Origin: Desmodus rotundus
Taxonomy: Eukaryota; Chordata; Mammalia; Chiroptera; Phyllostomidae
Assembly: GCF_022682495.2 (NCBI RefSeq)
Contig: NC_071388.1
Span: 84,693,073-84,757,072, forward strand
Length of the DNA: 64,000 nt
Reading direction: 5' to 3'
The position numbers were made by a program, and so were the translations under genes. This document shows, one piece after another, positions 11,291 through 21,344 of this stretch. Positions within the stretch are counted from its first letter, which is position 1. Every line of letters starts with the position of its first letter. Under the pieces are notes generated by a model that worked only from the letters and a program-made list of their open reading frames with translations, had not been told where the DNA came from and did no database searches.

Positions 11291-11879
11291 GTCTTTAATC
11301 CATTTTAAATTGGATTAATCCATTTATGTATGGTATAAAATAAGGGTCTGGTTCCATTTTATTGGCATGTGGCTATCCAGTTTTCCCAGCACCACTTATT
11401 GACCAGACTGTTATTTCCCCATTGTATATTCTTGGTTCCTTTGTCATAAATTAATTAACCATACGAGTGTGGGCTTATTTCTGGGTTCTCTATGCTATTC
11501 CAGTTACCTGTGTCTGTATTTATACTAATACTATACTGTTTTGTTTACTATAGTTTCTAATATAGTTTGAAATCAGAAAGCATGATGCCTCTAGCTTTGT
11601 TCCTCCTCAAGATTGTTTGGCTATTCAGAGATTTTTGTGGTTCTATACAAATTTTATTGTTATTTTCCTATTTCTGTGAAAAATGCCATTGGAATTTTGA
11701 TAGGATTGCATTGAATCTGTACATTACATTAGGTAGTATGTACATTTAAACAATATTCATTCTCCCAATGCATGAGGGCAAAGTCTCATCTCATTCATTT
11801 GTGTCTTCTTGAATTTCTTATTCAAGAATTGTTACAGATCTTGCACTTCCTTGGTTAAATGTATTCCTAAATATTTTCT

Positions 11880-12600
11880 TCTTTTTGCTTCTATTTTAAA
11901 TTGGGTTTTAAAAAGAATTTCTTGTTCTCATAGTTTATTTCTAGAATATAGAAATGCAACTGATTTTTGTGTACTAGTTTTACTTGCAACTTTACTGAAT
12001 TTGCTTACTAGTTCTAACAGTTTTTTGGTGGAATCTTTAGGAGGTTTTAGGGTTTTCTATAGATAATATCATATCATATGCAAATAGATAATTTTATACC
12101 TTCCTTTTTGATTTGGATGCCTTTAATTTCTTTTTCTTGCCTAGTTTCTTTGGCTAGGACTTTTAGTACTATAATGAATAATGATGAGAGTAGGCATCCT
12201 TTTTGTACCTGATCTTAGAGGAAAAGCTTGGTATGTCCAACCTTTTGGTGCCTCTGGGCCACACTGGAAGAACAGTTGTCTTGGGCCACACATTATATAC
12301 ACAAACATTAATCAAAACTAATAAGCAAAAAAAGGGTTTTAAGTAAATTTATAATTTTGTGTTGGGCAGCATTCATAGCCCTCCTGGGCTGCATGAGACC
12401 TGTGGGCTGCAGGTTGGACATGCCAGGTTAGGTAGAATGTTAGCTGTGGGCTTGATATATAGAGCCTTTACTGTGTTGAGGTATGTTCCCTCTATACTGC
12501 TGAGAGTTTTTATCATAACCAAATGTTATGAAATCATAACTTGAATGTTATGATTTGATAAACTGAATGTTGGTCAAATGCCTTTTCTGTATCTGTTGAG
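11880..12600 (-). pseudogene. L1M ORF2 reverse-transcriptase remnant, catalytic motif mutated
   Basis: Near 12070-12090 the minus strand encodes [11 protein letters not shown] where active L1 reverse transcriptases have FADDMI. The first of the two catalytic aspartates is changed to tyrosine by GAT to TAT. Surrounding text matches the RT palm and following segment. The hAT-like insertion lies within this region. Confidence 0.7.
12229..12427. mobile_element. Short hAT-like DNA transposon
   Basis: About 200 bp has imperfect inverted ends: GGTATGTCCAACC on the left and, as complement on the right, CCTGGCATGTCCAACC. Both ends continue into GGGCC-rich text ('ctgggccacactgg' and 'gggctgcatgagacc'). 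The insert interrupts L1 ORF2 text that resumes with 'gtagaatgttagctgtggg'. The GTCCAACC termini fit hAT-type non-autonomous elements. I cannot name the family, and the 8-bp duplication is not clean. Confidence 0.65.
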
Positions 12601-13464
12601 ATAATATTATGATTTATTCTTCATTTTATTAATGTGGTGTAACACATTGATTGATTTGCAGATGTTGAACTATTTTTTCATCTCTGTTCAATTCTGTTTG
12701 CCAATATTTGTTGAGGATTTTTTGGTCTATGTTCAACTGAGATATTTGTTTGTAATTTTCTTTTCTTATTGTGGCCTTGTATGGCTTTGTTAAAAGGTAA
12801 TGCTGCCTTCATAAAATGAGCTTGGAGATGTTTCTGCCTCTCCTCTTTTTTTTTTTGAAGAGTTAATAAAAATAATCAATACAAATTTATCTCTAAATGC
12901 TTGTTGGAACTCACCAGTGAAACTGTCTGGTTCTAGGCTTTTCTTTGTTAGGAGGCTTTTGATAACTGGTTTAATTTCCTTACTAGTAATTGGTTTATTC
13001 AGATTTTCTATTTCTTCTGATTCAGACTTTATAGAGGGTGTGTTTCTAGAAATTTAACCATTTTTTGTAGGTTAGGAAAAACCATATAATTGTTCATAGT
13101 TGTCTCTTATGATTCTTTTTATTTGTCGGGTACCCATTTTAATGGCTCTCTCATTTATAGTTTTATTTACTTGAGTCCTCTCTTTCTCCCTGTTTCCATC
13201 TCTTCTCTGTCTCTGTATCTCTCTATATTTATTAGTCTAGCTAAAGGTTTGTCTATTTTTTTATGTGTTCAAAAAACTTACTTCTAATGGTCTTTCATAT
13301 AACTTATTAATTATAATCTTTTATTTATTTTATGTATCTCCAATCTAACTTTTATTTCTTTTCTTCTAGTAACTATAGGCTCTGTTTGTTCTTTTCCTAG
13401 TTCCCCAAAATGTAAAGTTAGGTTGTTTATTTAAAATCTTTTCTTAATGTAAATGATTATTTAC

Positions 13465-14649
13465 CTTAGCACACTTGTAGCTTTGAAAGGGACCTTATAG
13501 GTCATGTTTTCAGTTTCCCCCTAATAAGACACCTGTCAATCATCCAATAATGGAGAGCTCCTAGACTTAAGAGAAAACAAATCTTGATTTAAATAATTGC
13601 TAATGTGCTCCCTGATATTAAAATGAAGTTTCTTTCTAAGCTTTCTAATATCAGTTTATGCTTTAAAGTTACTAATTATAAAGCAATCTTGTTACTACTT
13701 TTACTAGAGCTATCATCTAGTAAGTATTTTAAGACAGCTCTCACTAAGTATTTTCAATTTCAGCATCAAAGTTCTTGTTTATTTAGATATTCCTTACATA
13801 ATATGATAAAGTCTATTTTGTATTCTAGCTGCTGTTCTCAAAACTTTCTACAGATTTTTCCCCGTGCGTTTTAAAATATGGCAATCACGTGTAAATATAA
13901 TACAGTCCCTGTGAGCTGACGAAGACAGTGCAGCGGTCTAAGCACAGCCTTTCTTCCTCTCTTAGTGCATATTGAATTTTTAGGAGTGTTTTTGGCAATT
14001 TGTTATACCTGTTGGCTTATATTGAGTTTCAGTTAACTAAAGTTCTTGCTTCTTTTTCCAAGTGAACTGTTTAATTGACTTATTTGAAAAGTGTTGCAGA
14101 ATTTTGGATTTATCCTTATTAAATTTTACTTTGATTCTTATGATTCTGGAAGATTCTTTATTATCTATGTATATAAATGATAATGGGAATAAGGTCGAGT
14201 AGAAAATCTTTTGCTGTCACATTAGCAAATGACCTATAGGTTGTTGTCAATCATTCTTACGTAAGACTGTTCAGCTATCTACAAACATGTGGAGCTGCAT
14301 GTGTTACTCTGGCTTACATCAGCTGAGAATCCTCTAAGCGCTCCTTGCAAAGACTGTCATGTGTTTAGCGAATTCATTCTACTTTTTTGGTGAGCACCAG
14401 CTTCCTTTGTTAAATATTAACAGGGCAGACACTTAAAATTCTACCCTAATTATTTTCAGGTTTACATGTCATATCTTTGGAATCTTCAGCTAGAATTCAA
14501 ATTTATCATTAAGAGATTTATATATTATCTTTGAGGCCAAGAAAATAATTTTCATCAAACTATCGTTAATGGCTTTTCCACAATGACGTACATAAATTCC
14601 TTTCATTTCCTGGGATAGAGTTTCACATAAATTGCATGAGGCTTCCAGA
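13465..14649 (-). mobile_element. L3/CR1-type LINE, 3' portion, reverse
   Basis: The plus strand follows the complement of an L3 3' end over more than 1 kb: 'gaaagggaccttataggtcat', 'tcaatcatccaataatggagagctc', 'agctgctgttctcaaaactttctacag', 'tggcttatattgagtttcagttaactaaa', 'agtgaactgttt', 'tttatccttattaaattttac', and 'tttcatttcctgggatag'. Divergence is very high, as expected from an element active before placental mammals radiated. A Ves SINE interrupts it at 14661-14879, and similar but weaker text may continue to about 15700. Confidence 0.72.
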
Positions 14650-14660
14650 ACCTGTATTTT

Positions 14661-14879
14661 TTAAATATACTTTTTAAATATTTTATTTATGTATTTTTAG
14701 AGAGGAAGGGAGGGAGAGAGGGAGAAAAGCATCAATGTGTGGTTGCCTCTCGCATGCCCCCTACTGGGGACCTGGCCCTGTGCCCTGGGCACCCATGTGC
14801 CCTGATTGGGAATCCAACAGGCGACCCTTTGGTTCACAGCCCGGGCGATCAATCCATTGAGCCACACCAGCCAGGACAG
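14661..14879 (-). mobile_element. Ves SINE, reverse, inside L3
   Basis: The minus strand begins with a tRNA-like head ('tcctggctggtgtggctcaatgg') and ends in an A-rich tail (left side, 'taaatattttatttatg'). Imperfect target duplications are ACCTGTATTTT (14650-14660) and ACCTTGTATTTT (14880-14891). Confidence 0.93.
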
Positions 14880-14891
14880 ACCTTGTATTTT

Positions 14892-15840
14892 AATACAGGA
14901 GTTTAAATTTGACTGGGGTCACTTAGAATGTGTGCAATCTTAAATTCCTTATGAGTATATCCTTAGAGCCCTGATTTGTGAAGATGATGAATACAAAATG
15001 CTGGTAACAATAACCATCAATCTTGATTTCAAGCACCTGGTTACAATATATAATATCGCCATATTTGTGTTTAAAAAAGATTCTCTCAGATAATCTATAC
15101 ATATTGCTGGTTAGAATATTCCTGCCATTGCTCATTCCCTGCAATCTTGAGACTATCTACTACTAGCTACTCAATTAAAATATTTAATTAAAGAAAAATA
15201 CTATCTAAGTTATCAAAAATTAACAGCACCCTCTACACACTGACTCAAAATTCCTGGAAAAGCTTAATCTGTAAGTCAATAATTGTTACTGAAATCAGTG
15301 GTTTATATTTTGTCTCTCAGGCAATTTAGTAAGGCTTGATATATCTTCTCTTCTCTTTTTGGTTCTTCAGCATTTCTCAAAATTTTACTGTGTGTGCGAA
15401 ACCCAGGGATTTTCTGTTGAATTCACCTCAGCTGAATCCAGTTCTTTTGTCTTTTGGCAATGGTCCCAGATCATTGTTTTCTTAGTCATCCCTTCCTTTG
15501 TCAAAGGTCACCCATTATTGCTTCTATGCCAGCAATATTTTTGTCTACAAATGTCCTTTCTGAATCACCAGAAAGAATTGGCCCTAATTCTTTTCATTGT
15601 CAATTGTCATTATCTTTCTTATACTCTCAAATCCATTTCTACTGAGAGCAGAAGAAAGCAGTCTTTTAAAACAGCCTTCTAGAGTTTAGTTACAAGTTTT
15701 TATCTAACCTCCCACCGCTTTAGAATTTAGTCCTATGTGTTGGTAGAATTTCAAAAGAAGGAAGCATAGTTGATGTTAAGATCAGTGAAGCTATGGACAA
15801 TACAGCTGTAAGAAATTCTTCCGAGAACATCCTGTACCAT
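14892..15840 (-). mobile_element. Possible further 5' part of the L3/CR1 block
   Basis: Fragments such as 'cccttcctttgtcaaaggtca' and 'agcagtcttttaaaacagcc' faintly resemble the complement of CR1/L3 ORF2 as I recall it. The position and orientation fit a continuation across the Ves. The match is weak. The segment could equally be unique DNA. A 107-codon plus-strand frame (15359-15682) has no recognised domain. Confidence 0.3.
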
Positions 15841-15900
15841 GAGGATAACACCTCATGCCATTCTTTTCTCAGCCACGGTTTCACAACTTCGGTAACTTAC

Positions 15901-16176
15901 TCTTTCTCTTTTGATATCTTCAGGCACTTGGTTGCAACACACAGGAAGGCTGCAGTTGGAAGGACAAAAAGCCATATTCAGCTCACAGTTTTGGCTTTCT
16001 TTTCCTACTGTTTTCACTGAGAATGGTGCAATCTTTGGGTTGCTCCAGAAAATATGAAAATTATCACCAGTAGTATAGGACCTCATCCAACACACTTCAA
16101 GATTTTGAATCACAATCCTTCTCTTATTTTGAATTTTGCATTCCACCTTCACCAAGGTAGAAAGATGTAGTAGATA
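15901..16176 (-). other. Unexplained exon-like open block, cysteine-rich
   Basis: On the minus strand, 276 bases (92 codons, both ends in phase 0) lie open between an AG (TTGACCTCAG, ending 16177) and a perfect GTAAGT donor (15900-15895). The encoded peptide has seven cysteines, including AFCPSNC and a CC pair (PVCCNQVPED), and the segment GDNFHIFWSNPK. I do not recognise the protein. A stronger acceptor (TTTCTGATTTCAG, ending at 16196) lies upstream, but it would put a TGA in this frame near 16183. It could be a pseudoexon, a decayed host exon or part of an old LINE. Confidence 0.25.
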
Positions 16177-16220
16177 CTGAGGTCAATGGTCTTCTCTGAA
16201 ATCAGAAAGACAAAAAATTG

Positions 16221-18113
16221 TCTTTATTTTCCCCAAAGTGAAAATTCTTTAAGTAAATTGATAGAACTCAGGATTATTGATATTATGAGGACACTATAAA
16301 GTGTGTGTCTTTGATACAAGCCTAAATCTTTTATATAAATTATTGTTTCAACTTATTGAAATGAAATTATCGTCTACATGAAGGGCATAATAAAGTTGTG
16401 TATCTCTGTTACAAACCCAACTATTTTTTTTAATAAAGTGTTTGGGCCATTATATTTTTACATTTGCTTTTGAATAGGTAATGACTACCAATCATTCTCT
16501 TTTATGATAAATTCTCAGTTATAATCTCTAAAAGCCCTTGCATTAAAATTTGAAAATAAGTGGGAGTGATCTGCACTTTTGATTATTATTGTCATTAACA
16601 TCAGATAATTCTTTTTAATACTTTTCACTTGAGTGGCCATTATAAAATTACAATTTTTCAAATGGAGACTTAAAAATCACAGAAAAAAGAAATGGAGTGT
16701 ACAAAGGTAGTTCCCACTCATACAGAAAGTGCTTTCTTTGCCTGGGGAGCTCTATAATTTTCTGGGAAATATTGCCATAAAACACTTGATATTTTTAGAA
16801 TATCTTCACTATCATAACCTGCTACATTTTAACACCTCTTCTCTCTTATTGAAAAAAGGAAATTCTAAGTTTCATGTGTTTTGAATAAATGATTGCCTTC
16901 GCTCTCCCCTTCTTCTGCTTCCCATTTGCCAAGCTTGATATTACCTGGGTCTTTCTTGGTCTCCTCTGGAGCATGAAGTTGTGCCAGGAATTATCAAGCC
17001 CATGTAACGGGCCATTAAGTTTTAGAAACTGAATTGTGTCACCCCAGATGATGCTGCTGGCTAGGCAAGCAATTCAGTTAGTGATGGCTTTTGAACTCCT
17101 TTAAGAATTCCAAATTTATGTCTTTCTTGTATAAATGGGGAAAAATTTTCAAAGGACAATCAGACTTTAAAATAGTGGACTTTTATTAACACAGAAAGTC
17201 AGTGTCATTATGACTATTGCAAATTTTATTTGTAAAAAAGGCAACATCAAAATCAGGCACAGACAGGGACTTTCTGATTTGAGAATGGAAACCCGTATGC
17301 AGGAGACAAGGCCTCTAGGGACAGTGTATGTAGATTAACACAGTGAGAACGGAATTTTCCCGAGTTTTACTTCTATAAATAATTAACTGAATGTCATTAT
17401 ATAAATAAATGTTTTCCTCTGGGAATTACAACATCATTAGGTATTTCTGAGTACTAATTCTGGTTTTGACATCTCTTCCCCGTTGTCATCTTTAAGCTTC
17501 TTTCTGTTTGCTTGTCTTTTAAGAAGAAACCTCCTATTTTCTGAAGGAGACAAAAAAAGGAGACTTGCATAACAGCCCAAACTAATGTGCATTATTAAGA
17601 GCAAATGCAATTACTGTAAGGAGAGGCATAACAAATGGCTTAAAAGAGTGGTTTTTACCATTAAAAATCTATAAACTTCTAGAGTTGCAATTCATAAGGA
17701 GTCCTACTATCTGTTTCTTATATTGGGCCTTTATTTCATTTTTTTTTCTTGGTAGAGGAATGTCATTGAACTACTAGAGGTGGATTACATTAGTCACATT
17801 CTTTCATTTTTCTTTTTAACATCATAGTGAAGACCATGGGGAGTTAGTCTACAACTTTACTATCAAGAAGTTAAAGAACACGAGTATTCAAATCTCATTT
17901 CTGAAATCACGAAAGCTTTTCTTTTTATCTCAAGTGATCCAACACAAAAGAAAAAAAAATGAATAATTGTTAAAAATATATTTCCATAAACAATGCATTT
18001 GCTAGTGCTAGGTAAAATAAAATAAGCAGGAAGGAAGGCATCTAAATTAAGTAATAGTGACACAGTCATTCATGAGCAGTAGATTTTCACCTATCAGGAC
18101 TTTGTAACTGATG
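16221..18113. other. Unique AT-rich DNA, no recognised repeat
   Basis: About 1.9 kb without a transposon I can name. This is unusual for this window. A stretch at roughly 17330-17720 has several TAAT/ATTA cores and few repeats. No coding potential is seen beyond a 68-codon minus frame without features. Confidence 0.5.
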
Positions 18114-18251
18114 TATGAGGGCTGTCCAGAAAGTATCCTGCCATGTAATAAGAAAAATGGAGACATTTACTGAAGAGGATACAAGATACAAGAAGCATTG
18201 TACATAGGACATTGACCCCTCAGTCCCCTTCAAAGTAGGCACCTTGGGACC

Positions 18252-18467
18252 TCACACAGTTCTCCCAGTCATCATCAGCTGCCCCATCATATTTTCCTGA
18301 ATCTCATCAATGGTCTGAAATCTCTTCCTTTTCAAAAGTGATTTTAGTGTTGGGAAAAGCCAGAAGTTGAAGGGTGCCATATCTGGGCTGTGGAGGGGCT
18401 GAGTCACCTGGGTGATTGGATGCTTTGCCAAAAAACTCTGCACAAGACATGGTACATGAGAGAGCAT
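18252..18467 (-). pseudogene. Mariner transposase C-terminal remnant
   Basis: A 71-codon minus-strand frame reads LVQSFLAKHPITQV, then HSPDMAPFNFWLFPTLKSLL and RFQTIDEIQENM, the conserved C-terminal block of mariner transposases (usually YSPDLAPCDFWLFP). The D of SPD is the third catalytic acid and is kept. The second one, in HDNAP, is replaced (LHHNMLSH upstream). Confidence 0.85.
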
Positions 18468-18486
18468 GTTGTGATGAAGCTGCTAA

Positions 18487-18687
18487 TCACCAGTTGCCCA
18501 TAGCTGCGGCCTTCTGAATGATCTGAATAGTTTCCACAGGGTAATGCTCAAGCTTAGTGCAAAATTTGATGGAGATTTGTTGCTCTACTTGCTCAGTCAC
18601 TTTGACTGCAGGGCCACACAGTACACATGCCAGTTGCTGGCGTCTACTGGCCCCACTGACTAGTACAGTGAAGTTGACATTGTTCAC
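18487..18687 (-). pseudogene. Mariner transposase N-terminal remnant
   Basis: A 66-codon minus-strand frame carries the helix-turn-helix part of a mariner transposase (EQQISIKFCTKLEHYPVETI, QIIQKAAAMGNW). It ends in a stop at the internal-deletion junction. The companion frame at 18252-18467 carries the PDMAPFNFWLFPTLK catalytic segment. Neither can be a functional enzyme. Confidence 0.8.
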
Positions 18688-18795
18688 ACATGTGTATTCC
18701 AGTCCACTCTCCTTGGCTGCCAGTTTATGCTGATGTCGTGTAAATCATTTTCATTATATTAAGAGTGGCTGGACTTTTTCTGGACAGACCTCATA

Positions 18796-19100
18796 TACTG
18801 TATTTTGCCGTGTATAATGTACATATTTTGCCCAAATTTTTGAGGGAAAAATAAGGATGTACATTATACATGGGTAATACCTGAAATACCTTGTTCTGTT
18901 CTTGTGTTTTGTAATTATTTGTTATTCTTGTACCATGATATGTTAAAAAATAAATGCTAAAATTCCTTTATAGTACAAAAAAACAAGTATCCAACTATAA
19001 ATAAATAAATAATTGAATTTAAAAAATAAAATGAAAGATTTTTTTCCTGAAAGTTTAGGTCAAAATTGTGGGTGTGCATTATACATGGCAAAATACGTAC
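18796..19100. mobile_element. Foldback-ended DNA transposon
   Basis: Its ends are inverted repeats. The left end is CTGTATTTTGCCGTGTATAATG and the right end, as complement, is GTACGTATTTTGCCATGTATAATG. The left end also folds on itself, because GTATAATGTACAT (18812-18824) is perfectly inverted at 18857-18869. The interior is AT-rich and non-coding. It abuts the mariner copy to its left almost base to base. The family is not recognised. Confidence 0.7.
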
Positions 19101-19289
19101 CTGAAATCATTTGTATAAATCGGTTTCATAACTTCATCAAAGGAGCTATTTGTAAAGAGTGCTATGTAAATTCTTTCACAATGTGAGCAGTCACCTCTGT
19201 ATTGATTAGTCCTAGAAGCCAGAATTTGTAGGTCACATATCCTTAAGTCAGGGAATAACCTATATTATAAAAGAGTAACCTTTTATTTC

Positions 19290-19660
19290 TGAACTTCCTG
19301 GGGGCCAAGTTTGGGAACGGAGGTAGGTTGGGAGAAGGCCGTGTTTAATGAGACAGGTCACTTGTGCCTTTCTGGATCCATTCAATACCCTGGTCTGCAA
19401 AGGGAAGCTGGCCCCATGGACTCATCAAAGGCTTCCTTACCCTCCGGCTTCTTGTTGATGGTGAGAAGAGGTCAGCAAGGAGTGGGGGAAGATTTTTTAT
19501 TTTGCCAGGTCCCTCCCTTCAGGTTGTCTGTGCATGTGACAACTTTACAACAGGTCCCAGTTCCTGTCAGGCTGCATATCAGCATTGATGCTCCTGCAAA
19601 ACTGACTTGTTTCCCACAAACAAGAAGACCATACTATAGCTGGTTTCGGAGATGTAATTT
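19290..19660 (+). mobile_element. Old LTR-like repeat (MaLR-like), forward
   Basis: The tract 'cccatggactcatcaaaggcttcctt', 'ccctccggcttcttgttg', 'ccaggtccctcccttcaggt', and 'tcccagttcctgtcaggc' matches a mammal-wide repeat I remember with similar text ('catggactccctcaaaggcttcctggccctctggcttc ... agctcctgtcagg'). The 123-codon plus frame here (19311-19682) is open by chance in this repeat. The family assignment is uncertain. Confidence 0.5.
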
Positions 19661-20176
19661 ACTCTTGCTAAATCTAAAATAATAATGATAAAAAAGTAGA
19701 TAGAAATATTTATAGGGTTGCAACATTTCTGATGTTTCATTTTTCAACTCTAGAAACTTGTATAGCTATTTTTTACCTCTTGTTCTTTTCCACACCTATT
19801 TAATCTCTATTGTGAGGGACAAGCTAATGATAGAGGAGGTAAAATAAAGGAAGTAAATTAGTGCAGAAACCTCACTTTATTCTTTCAGGTTTTCTTGTTT
19901 TGGCCATGGGAGCTAAAATTGCTTTGTTGCTTAAAACATAGCAAACAAATACTCTACAAATATTGGCTGCTGCATTTTTTAAATACATATTTAATGAATT
20001 TAAAAAGGATTTTCTGCATTTTTTGGCATATAATCAAATTCCACATATTGAATTTCCTCACTTGCCAGTTTAACCATGCACGCTGCTCTCATGCTAAAGA
20101 ACGAGGCTGGGTAGCAAAACTCTAACGAGTGTGGGGTCAGACCCAAAGAAACAGCTGGAAAATAGTTATTTCCTAC

Positions 20177-20197
20177 TGTTTGTTTGTTTGTTTGTTT
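20177..20197. repeat. (TTTG)n microsatellite
   Basis: Five TTTG units are directly readable. Confidence 0.95.
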
Positions 20198-20405
20198 TGC
20201 GTAGCCTGTATTAGGCAAACTTCTATCCAAACTTACTTGCTTTTCTACTGCTGTATCTTTGTTATGGTGCCAATTGCATGCACAAATACAATCTAGACTT
20301 CAAGAACTAGTTTAATGCTTTCTGGGTTATGTATTTTTTAAAATAATTTTTTACTTTTCAATTACAGCTGAGTATTTAATACTTTTACATTATGTTATGT
20401 CTCCA

Positions 20406-20439
20406 TGTGTGTGTGTTTCTGTGTGTGTGTGTGTGTGTG
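20406..20439. repeat. (TG)n microsatellite
   Basis: The TG dinucleotide tract is interrupted once by TTTC. Confidence 0.95.
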
Positions 20440-20464
20440 CTTCCTCTCATAATATGCTATGAGA

Positions 20465-20580
20465 TCTCTAAGGATAGGGTATCTCTCCGGTTCACCTCTT
20501 CATCCATAAACATGGGACCAAATAGATGAGTGTGTAACATAATAGATGCTCATATGAGTTTGGACACATTAATGAATGGA
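20465..20580 (+). mobile_element. L2 LINE 3' terminus, forward
   Basis: The segment 'aggatagggtatctctccggttcacctcttcatcc' then 'gtgtgtaacataatagatgctca' ending in 'attaatgaatg' follows the L2 3' tail ('agggcagggaccttgtct...cacatagtaggtgctcaataaatgtttgttgaatgaatg'). It is old and short. Confidence 0.6.
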
Positions 20581-21159
20581 GAGATGTGATATATCCTGGG
20601 CTGTAGTTTAGGTTCTTCTGATTTATTTCACAAAAAATTACATTATTATTTTAATCAAATAATTATTTTAAAATGTCATTAAATCCTAAAACAAGGAATA
20701 TACCTAAATATTATTGAAAAATTGACATTGATAAGAAATATTTTTTCCAAAGAACAAAACAACCTTGAGTTCTATGAATGATCCCAATCTCTTAAAATAT
20801 CTGAAGAGAGAGCATGACAAATTAAATCTCAATTAACAAAAATTTCAGTGTTCAGTCTAGATTATCTAGCAAGTTTTATTTTTAACTACTTTTAGGTATT
20901 CTTCTCTTGCCACTTTAATATTTGATGAAACAAATCAGATTTTTCTTTTTTGTCAGAAGCTTTCATGAAATGTTTAATAAATAAAAAATAAAAGTATAAA
21001 CAAACATAGTAAAGAAGGATTTATATATTTCTATTCTTTTTAGTACATGTCTGTAAGTCATAGATGCAAATAATTAATTTTTTGTCTAAAATATGGACCC
21101 ACACAACTGGAAAATAAAAAAAAAAATGTGATTCTGAAACATCTCTGAATCCAAAAACC
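20581..21159. other. AT-rich anonymous DNA
   Basis: Very AT-rich, with no recognised repeat, RNA or coding frame. Confidence 0.5.
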
Positions 21160-21275
21160 TTGAGTGTTGAATGTTGTCCCCTTGGTCAAGTCATTTGTCT
21201 TCTCTGAGCCTCTCCTTTCAAATTACTCATGTTGGATGAGTAACTTCCAAGGTCTGTGTAACTCTAACATTCTTA
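21160..21275 (+). mobile_element. MIR-type SINE, forward
   Basis: 'ccccttggtcaagtcatttgtcttctctgagcctctcctttcaaattact' followed by 'ttggatgagtaacttccaaggtctgtgtaactctaacattct' matches the MIR/MIR3 core and 3' end ('ccttgggcaagtcacttaacctctctgagcctcag ... ctctaaggtcccttccagctctaacattct'). Confidence 0.78.
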
Positions 21276-21344
21276 TTTCCATTTTTAATCCTGAAGTGAA
21301 GAGAAATGGTTAAAAAGTTCCCTTCTGTATAAATCGTTCCACAC

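Larger units (their letters stand above)
10372..13448 (-). mobile_element. L1M, reverse (main segment of split element)
   Basis: This is the complement of the 3'UTR followed by most of the ORF2 C-terminal and reverse-transcriptase region of an old L1. Recognisable pieces include 'gtccatccacattgttgcaaat', the C-terminal frame at 11009-11290 (KINKWDYIKLKSFCIAKE), and an RT region across 11500-13000. It is 5'-truncated near 13448, where it meets the 3' end of an L3. A roughly 200-bp DNA transposon interrupts it at 12229-12427. Confidence 0.92.
18116..18793 (-). mobile_element. Deletion-derived mariner (copy 1), reverse
   Basis: This 678-bp element is flanked by TA (18114-18115 and 18794-18795). 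Its ends are TGAGGGCTGTCCAGAAA and, on the other strand, TGAGGTCTGTCCAGAAA. The minus strand keeps the transposase N-terminus (VEQQISIKFCTKLEH, then IIQKAAAMGNW) joined directly to the C-terminal catalytic block (LVQSFLAKHPITQVTQPLHS, PDMAPFNFWLFPTLKS). The central part with the first catalytic aspartate is missing. A second copy with the same junction lies at 62671-63342. Confidence 0.92.
19661..20464. other. Anonymous DNA with two simple repeats
   Basis: No gene or transposon is recognised. It contains a (TTTG)n tract at about 20177-20197 and a (TG)n tract at about 20406-20439, both directly visible. Confidence 0.5.

Noticed and set aside
12500..12560. Palindromic ATCATAAC/GTTATGAT as a regulatory hairpin
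   Set aside because: It is a small slippage-type duplication inside dead L1 sequence, too weak to support a claim.
16177..16200. Strong acceptor TTTCTGATTTCAG as the start of the exon-like block
   Set aside because: Using it would include an in-frame TGA near 16183. The weaker AG ending at 16177 was used for the description instead.
19311..19682. 123-codon plus-strand frame as a gene
   Set aside because: It sits in an old LTR-like repeat, has no domain, and an overlapping frame of 74 codons in another phase is open too, pointing to composition.
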